This document shows positions 7,901 to 10,695 of a stretch of 10,695 nt of DNA, piece by piece. A program made the translations under genes and the position numbers. Positions within the stretch are counted from its first letter, which is position 1; each line of letters starts with the position of its first letter. The DNA is from Sedimentisphaerales bacterium (GTDB lineage: Bacteria > Planctomycetota > Phycisphaerae > Sedimentisphaerales > SG8-4), in the NCBI GenBank assembly GCA_016932895.1, contig JAFGCA010000747.1, positions 1 through 10,695 on the forward strand, written 5' to 3'. A model generated the notes under the pieces. It was not told where the DNA came from. It did not search any database and saw only the letters and a program-made list of their open reading frames with translations.

Positions 7901-9913
7901 CAACTCAGAATCCAAAGCATAGACTCCGTTCGTTACGAGAACCGTCCCACCATCGCAAGCTGCCTCTACGGCATCGTGAATACTTGCCGCCGCAGTCTGC
8001 CAATTGGTATATGGAGCCACGGGTGTGGCCGAATCAGGCTTGACGTAGTTCGTGATCGCAGCGAAGGCCGCAACCTTGAAGGACACCGTCAAGTCATGAT
8101 TCGTCCGGACATCCCGCAAAACATAGGTCACGCCGCCGTCCTGCGCGGCCAGCCCGTCAAGCGTCCATGTTGCCACCGTGTATCCGGTATTCGGTTGCGC
8201 GGCGAAAAGTTGACTCTGGCCGCCAACCACAGCAACTTCACCACTTGGAGCCACCGTGCCGAACGGTCCGGCCGTCGCGACTATAGTGTACTCGTTCGTT
8301 TCCAGCACCGGCAGGTATTCGTAAGCCCCCATATCAACATTCGTCGCCCCCATGCCATCCCCATCCCAGGGCCTTGGATTTCCTTCGATGTCCGTGTTTG
8401 GCGCGCCTGATGGATCGCCGGTATCAATACACAAGGATAGCGCCGTAAGGTGGTAGTCTGTGGACTCAAGATCCGCAAAGAGCGGATCATCGGCTATATT
8501 GCCTTCCCCGGACGGTAGTGGTTGGGCGCAAGTGTAGGAATACGCAAACGACAAGCCGGAGTTGTAGTAGTTGTCTCCCGTGCCAGCGTGGTTGAAATAG
8601 AGAATGCAGTTCCTCACCGTACTGTCGTGACAGACAATCCCGCCACCATTCGCCGCGCTGTTGCTGCTAATCGTGCAGTTCTGAAGCAAACTGTCGACCA
8701 GATAGCCGCCACCTCCATAGCTGGCCGCACTATTCAGGTTGAGGACGCAATTAATCGTAGTCGCTTGATCGAAATACCCACCGCCTCCATTCCCTTCGGA
8801 ATCATTCGCGGTGACGAAGCAATTCTGGTTCGTGCCCCCTTGGCAGTAGATGCCGCCATATGAGTTCGCGGTGTTGCGTATGAGAAGGCATTCCTCCATC
8901 AAGCACTCGGTGAGATGGACTCCTCCAGCCGTATTGGCCGTGTTGTTGCTTACCGTGCAGCCTCGCAGAATGCTGCCGTTCCAGCCATAGACTCCGCCAC
9001 CAGTTGCGGTTGCCGTATTCGCTTTGATCACGCAGGCCTCGATCGTGCCTGCGTTCAAGTACGCGCCGGCTCCAGAATTTGCTGAGTTGCCCCTGATCGT
9101 GCAGTTTGTCACCAGACTGCTCGTACACTTGACACCTCCACCCACATCGTACGCTGAGTTGTTCCGAATCTTGCACCCGGTCACGACCGAGCCACCCACG
9201 CACAGTACTCCACCGCCACTACAGTTTGCGAAGGGCGAGGAATTCCAGTCGATCGTGCAGTTCAGTACGCAACTATCAGAAGCGTATATGCCACCGCCGA
9301 ACTCATCACCTACATTGTAGGAAATGGTACAGTTCGTCACGATTGACCCGCTGCACCACACGCCGCCGCCCGCCTGCCCGGACTGGTTGTCCACAACGGT
9401 GCAGTTCTCAAGAAGGCCGTCAACGCAGTAGACGCCGCCGCCCTGTGGTGAAGTCCAGTTGTTGGAGACGACGCAGTTTCGAATCGTCGCGCCTTCGCAG
9501 TAAACGCCCCCACCCAAAACGACGCCAGGCGCACCTACATACCGGCCTCGCGTGATGAGGAAGCCGTCTAGAACAGCGTCCGGATGATTTACGTAGAAGC
9601 ATCGCCAAGCGGAGCTATTCCCGTCGACCGTTGTTTCGGAGGCTCCGTGTACACTGCGTACTGTTATTCCCTTGTTGATTACCACATGCGCCGCGAGAAC
9701 ATAGTTTCCGTTGGTTACAATAACTTCGTCGCCATCAAGGGCTTCATCCACGGCGTCCTGGATATTCGTCGCCGCCGTAGCCCAGCTTGTGTACGGTGTT
9801 GCCGGTGTTGTGCAGGCAGCATCAACGTAATGGATATCCGCCAAGGCCAACTGTTGCGACATTGCCACGATGATGGCAACAGCCGCGATGATCCTATCAA
9901 GACGTGCACTCAT
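4928..9913 (-). CDS. Giant secreted beta-helix / seven-bladed beta-propeller protein
   Basis: This 1661-residue protein starts with a signal peptide (residues 1-25: R4 and R7, hydrophobic IIAAVAIIVAM, cleavage after ALA). Module 1 (about 26-533) has about 13 glycine-rich right-handed beta-helix coils (GGGVYC then NCTI type) and a choice-of-anchor Q type tail ending GAYEY. A domain like a divergent InlB B-repeat follows (about 538-613). Module 2 (about 617-1112) repeats the beta-helix and tail with about 12 coils. Seven WTRIWGS-type repeats (about 1119-1511) form an SBBP-like propeller. A DDDGDG/DSDGDT calcium-binding stretch (about 1518-1580) and a C-terminal domain of about 76 residues end it. 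It is probably surface-exposed or exported, perhaps binding glycans or other cells; no catalytic motif is recognised. ATG 9913 fits the signal peptide better than the in-frame TTG at 9928. The start overlaps the upstream Nmad2-like gene by 17 bp. No PEP-CTERM or sortase signal is seen. Confidence 0.92.
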   Translation of the reverse strand: MSARLDRIIAAVAIIVAMSQQLALADIHYVDAACTTPATPYTSWATAATNIQDAVDEALDGDEVIVTNGNYVLAAHVVINKGITVRSVHGASETTVDGNSSAWRCFYVNHPDAVLDGFLITRGRYVGAPGVVLGGGVYCEGATIRNCVVSNNWTSPQGGGVYCVDGLLENCTVVDNQSGQAGGGVWCSGSIVTNCTISYNVGDEFGGGIYASDSCVLNCTIDWNSSPFANCSGGGVLCVGGSVVTGCKIRNNSAYDVGGGVKCTSSLVTNCTIRGNSANSGAGAYLNAGTIEACVIKANTATATGGGVYGWNGSILRGCTVSNNTANTAGGVHLTECLMEECLLIRNTANSYGGIYCQGGTNQNCFVTANDSEGNGGGGYFDQATTINCVLNLNSAASYGGGGYLVDSLLQNCTISSNSAANGGGIVCHDSTVRNCILYFNHAGTGDNYYNSGLSFAYSYTCAQPLPSGEGNIADDPLFADLESTDYHLTALSLCIDTGDPSGAPNTDIEGNPRPWDGDGMGATNVDMGAYEYLPVLETNEYTIVATAGPFGTVAPSGEVAVVGGQSQLFAAQPNTGYTVATWTLDGLAAQDGGVTYVLRDVRTNHDLTVSFKVAAFAAITNYVKPDSATPVAPYTNWQTAAASIHDAVEAACDGGTVLVTNGVYALDSELLINKAITLRSVNGFEATTIDGNLADYRCVRVNNTNCVVDGFTITRGCFSSGAGIRLSYGGTVQNCRISGNAAGVYGGGVFLDHGGIVADCFLDENVAQYGGGVFVQKEGTVKRCSFSSNVVSKSGGGLYGDGVSITRCTFSENSATNEGGGFYTFDASVTNCSIHANLADVGGGFWASNCIVDGCTVEDNEALCSGGGCAIAGGSLRGTIVRGNNGSMDYGTGDGNSAGGVLCIAAGVIEDCEITVNSGYRGGGVELYLGGEMQHCMVSSNSAQMGGGVSCYVGGALLDCLVTRNSASNYAGGVLCSSGGLVQNCTISKNIAYDGGGGGLYGSWGGTVENTILYWNYSQGQPGANYLNSGVGHAYSYCCTEPSVTGIGNFTNTPGFRSVVSNDYRLALGSACIDAGQENHSLARDLDGNPRPIDGDADGAASWDAGCFEFVPVCPYRAWTRLFGGVSYDHGKAITWYSGNVVLGGSTKSSFAGETNAGLNDCCIARIAAEGERQWTRIWGSAADDHCEGVCASAAGIYAAGSTEGSFDGESNGGGADALLTKYSTAGERLWSRIWGSAANDYCKACALGEDGNVYVVGYTSGAFDGESNAGLSDVFLTKFSLSGSREWTRIWGSAANDQGMGIALSGTGNIYVVGFARGSLDGEIHNGLQDIVLTKFSSHGDKEWTRLVGSSSNDVAHAVALDSQGGVYVLGQTEGAWDGETNSGSSDMVMTKFSSSGEKQWTAIWGSEAYDRCSGLYLDELDNVFAAGFTEGAIDGQVNAGAQDFVLSRLDVMGNRRWTRLWGSEEADLSWSVGLRGDGAGEIYVAGYTYGAWDGQTNAGLSDFCVTKWMDDTSLDDDGDGMHDNWEWLSFDELGRDGSEDYDDDGLLDGQEYDWETDPTRPDSDGDTMKDGAEVLAGTDPLDSSSLFEVTCLGHIGNGENVLRWTSSSNKLYVLEGSSNLLHGFFPVESNIFAEPPENVWTDSVERSSPMFYRIGLQE

Positions 9914-10511
9914 GACCTGTGTCCGCAAGTTGCGGCATGCCTTTGACCGTGTTCTGTTTGACTCCCGGAAGATTCTGAATCCACGTTACAAAGGGCTCCG
10001 CATGGGGTGCATTGGCGGTGGACTTGTGCCCAGGAAAAGGATGCATGATTGTTTTCAGAGACGCCGGAAGCCGTCGCGCCGCACTCCCAAAGTAGTAGAA
10101 CCGTTCAGAGAGCAGGACATGTTTTCCGCTGAGGTCATCATCTTGGTCCGTTCTGTGATGAAACCCTGTGCGTTGTCGGACGCATCCACGGTTTGAGTAG
10201 GAATAGATGCAGTCGCCTGCACGCCGTCGGTAATCGTCGCTTTCGGGATCGGGTATCTTCTGAGGATACTTGGCCCGACAGAACTGATCGTAGGCCCTCA
10301 ACGTCTTCTTGTCTGTTATCTCCATTGCATAGACGACGCGATCGGAGAAATCCCCTTCAGGTGATTGGGCCGAGCCAAGCCCGACAACCCAATCGCCGAC
10401 GTTAGCATGTCGCCTAATAGCCGGTTTGCAGACTGCAAGCGTGCAGATCCCCCAGAACGGGTTCGGAGCAAACCCTGAATCATAGCGCACGCAGTAGGAA
10501 TAGAGCGTCAT
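9897..10511 (-). CDS. Nmad2-like putative nucleotide-modification protein
   Basis: The 204-residue product matches my memory of the Nmad2 family (nucleotide modification associated domain 2). The N-terminus has SYCVRYDSGFAPNPFWG (5-21), CTLAVCKP (23-30) and VGDWVVGLGS (38-47). RVVYAMEIT (58-66), GDCIYSYS (99-106), FYYFG (138-142), FPGHKS (159-164) and a closing FVTWI (174-178) follow. The family was defined computationally in operons for DNA base hypermodification; no reaction is proven as far as I know. Length is normal and I see no frameshift. ATG 10511 is preceded by GGAGG 9 bases upstream. The gene probably leads a two-gene transcript, since its last 17 bp overlap the surface-protein gene. 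Its conserved residues could bind a nucleotide or a modified base. The fold assignment rests on recall of the pattern, not a search. Confidence 0.85.
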   Translation of the reverse strand: MTLYSYCVRYDSGFAPNPFWGICTLAVCKPAIRRHANVGDWVVGLGSAQSPEGDFSDRVVYAMEITDKKTLRAYDQFCRAKYPQKIPDPESDDYRRRAGDCIYSYSNRGCVRQRTGFHHRTDQDDDLSGKHVLLSERFYYFGSAARRLPASLKTIMHPFPGHKSTANAPHAEPFVTWIQNLPGVKQNTVKGMPQLADTGHECTS

Positions 10512-10520
10512 TGTCCTTCG

Positions 10521-10525
10521 CCTCC
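10521..10525 (-). promoter_or_regulatory. Shine-Dalgarno site of the Nmad2-like gene
   Basis: On the minus strand GGAGG lies 9 bases upstream of the ATG at 10511. A second purine run, GAAGGA, is closer. Together they support this start. Confidence 0.75.
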
Positions 10526-10546
10526 GTGTGTTTCTACAATCGCCTC

Positions 10547-10575
10547 AGGATACCCCCAATACGGAAGGAATCCAA
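10547..10575 (-). promoter_or_regulatory. Possible sigma70-type promoter for the minus-strand pair
   Basis: Read on the minus strand, TTGGAT (10575-10570) and TATCCT (10552-10547) are separated by exactly 17 bases. The -35 matches the consensus at 3 of 6 bases and the -10 at 4 of 6. The spacing and the short distance to the ribosome site make it plausible, but it is unproven. Confidence 0.45.
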
Positions 10576-10608
10576 GCAGTTCTTCTCTTCCTGAACAAGA
10601 GCCAAAAA

Positions 10609-10695
10609 GCGCGCGTTCCAGAGAGCCGCCTGACGGCGGCGTGATGAAGTGGCCGACCGCCTGCGCCGAGGCTTCGGCGAGTCAGGGAGGCCACA
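10609..10695. repeat. Right copy of the 87-bp perfect terminal inverted repeat
   Basis: This is the exact reverse complement of 1-87, with the same internal hairpins in mirror position (inner hairpin at 10664-10679, second hairpin at 10625-10640). It begins 34 bases upstream of the -35 element proposed for the minus-strand genes and runs to the last base of the window. No open frame with a ribosome site reads out through it. Confidence 0.97.

Noticed and set aside
9914..9928. In-frame TTG at 9928 as the start of the giant secreted protein
   Set aside because: ATG at 9913 places the charged residues and hydrophobic stretch correctly for a signal peptide. The TTG would add five residues without a well-spaced ribosome site.
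10585..10601. CTCTT/AAGAG hairpin near the right repeat as a terminator
   Set aside because: Only five weak pairs with a 7-nt loop, and no gene ends here.
1..10695. Circular plasmid or phage genome
   Set aside because: The terminal repeats are inverted, not direct, so the ends do not close into a circle. No replication, capsid or terminase gene is present.

Overview
The window looks like one metagenome-type contig from a bacterium of the PVC group, most likely Kiritimatiellota or a relative. This is inferred from the 1661-residue secreted protein. It combines glycine-rich parallel beta-helix modules ending in 'choice-of-anchor Q' type tails (GNPRP, DMGAYE), a beta-propeller, a calcium-binding DxDxDG stretch and a short C-terminal beta-sandwich, an architecture I associate with those lineages. 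No rRNA, tRNA or housekeeping gene is present to fix the taxonomy.

Layout. Positions 1-87 and 10609-10695 are a perfect 87-bp inverted repeat lying exactly on the window ends. Positions 88 to about 1720 hold no convincing gene. They are a GC-rich, plus-strand C-rich tract crowded with inverted repeats, including two with 18-nt arms. Positions 1721-2054 hold a small family of palindromic (REP-like) units whose stems differ but stay paired. A plus-strand gene at 2083-4854 encodes a single-chain MmeI-like (type IIL) restriction-modification enzyme. After a 73-bp gap comes a convergent minus-strand pair. The upstream gene (10511-9897) encodes an Nmad2-like putative nucleotide-modification protein. 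It overlaps by 17 bp the start of the very large secreted beta-helix/beta-propeller gene (9913-4928). A plausible sigma70-type promoter and a good Shine-Dalgarno site precede the Nmad2 gene.

How the genes may work together. The MmeI-like enzyme needs no partner, because nuclease, methylase and specificity domains are in one chain. The Nmad2-like gene belongs to a family named for its association with DNA base hypermodification, so two of the three genes concern DNA modification or restriction. The surface protein does not fit that theme, yet its start codon lies inside the Nmad2 gene, which suggests cotranscription. Whether the inverted repeats delimit a mobile unit, or are simply a dispersed genomic repeat where assembly stopped, cannot be decided from this window. 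No transposase, integrase, phage or replication gene is visible.
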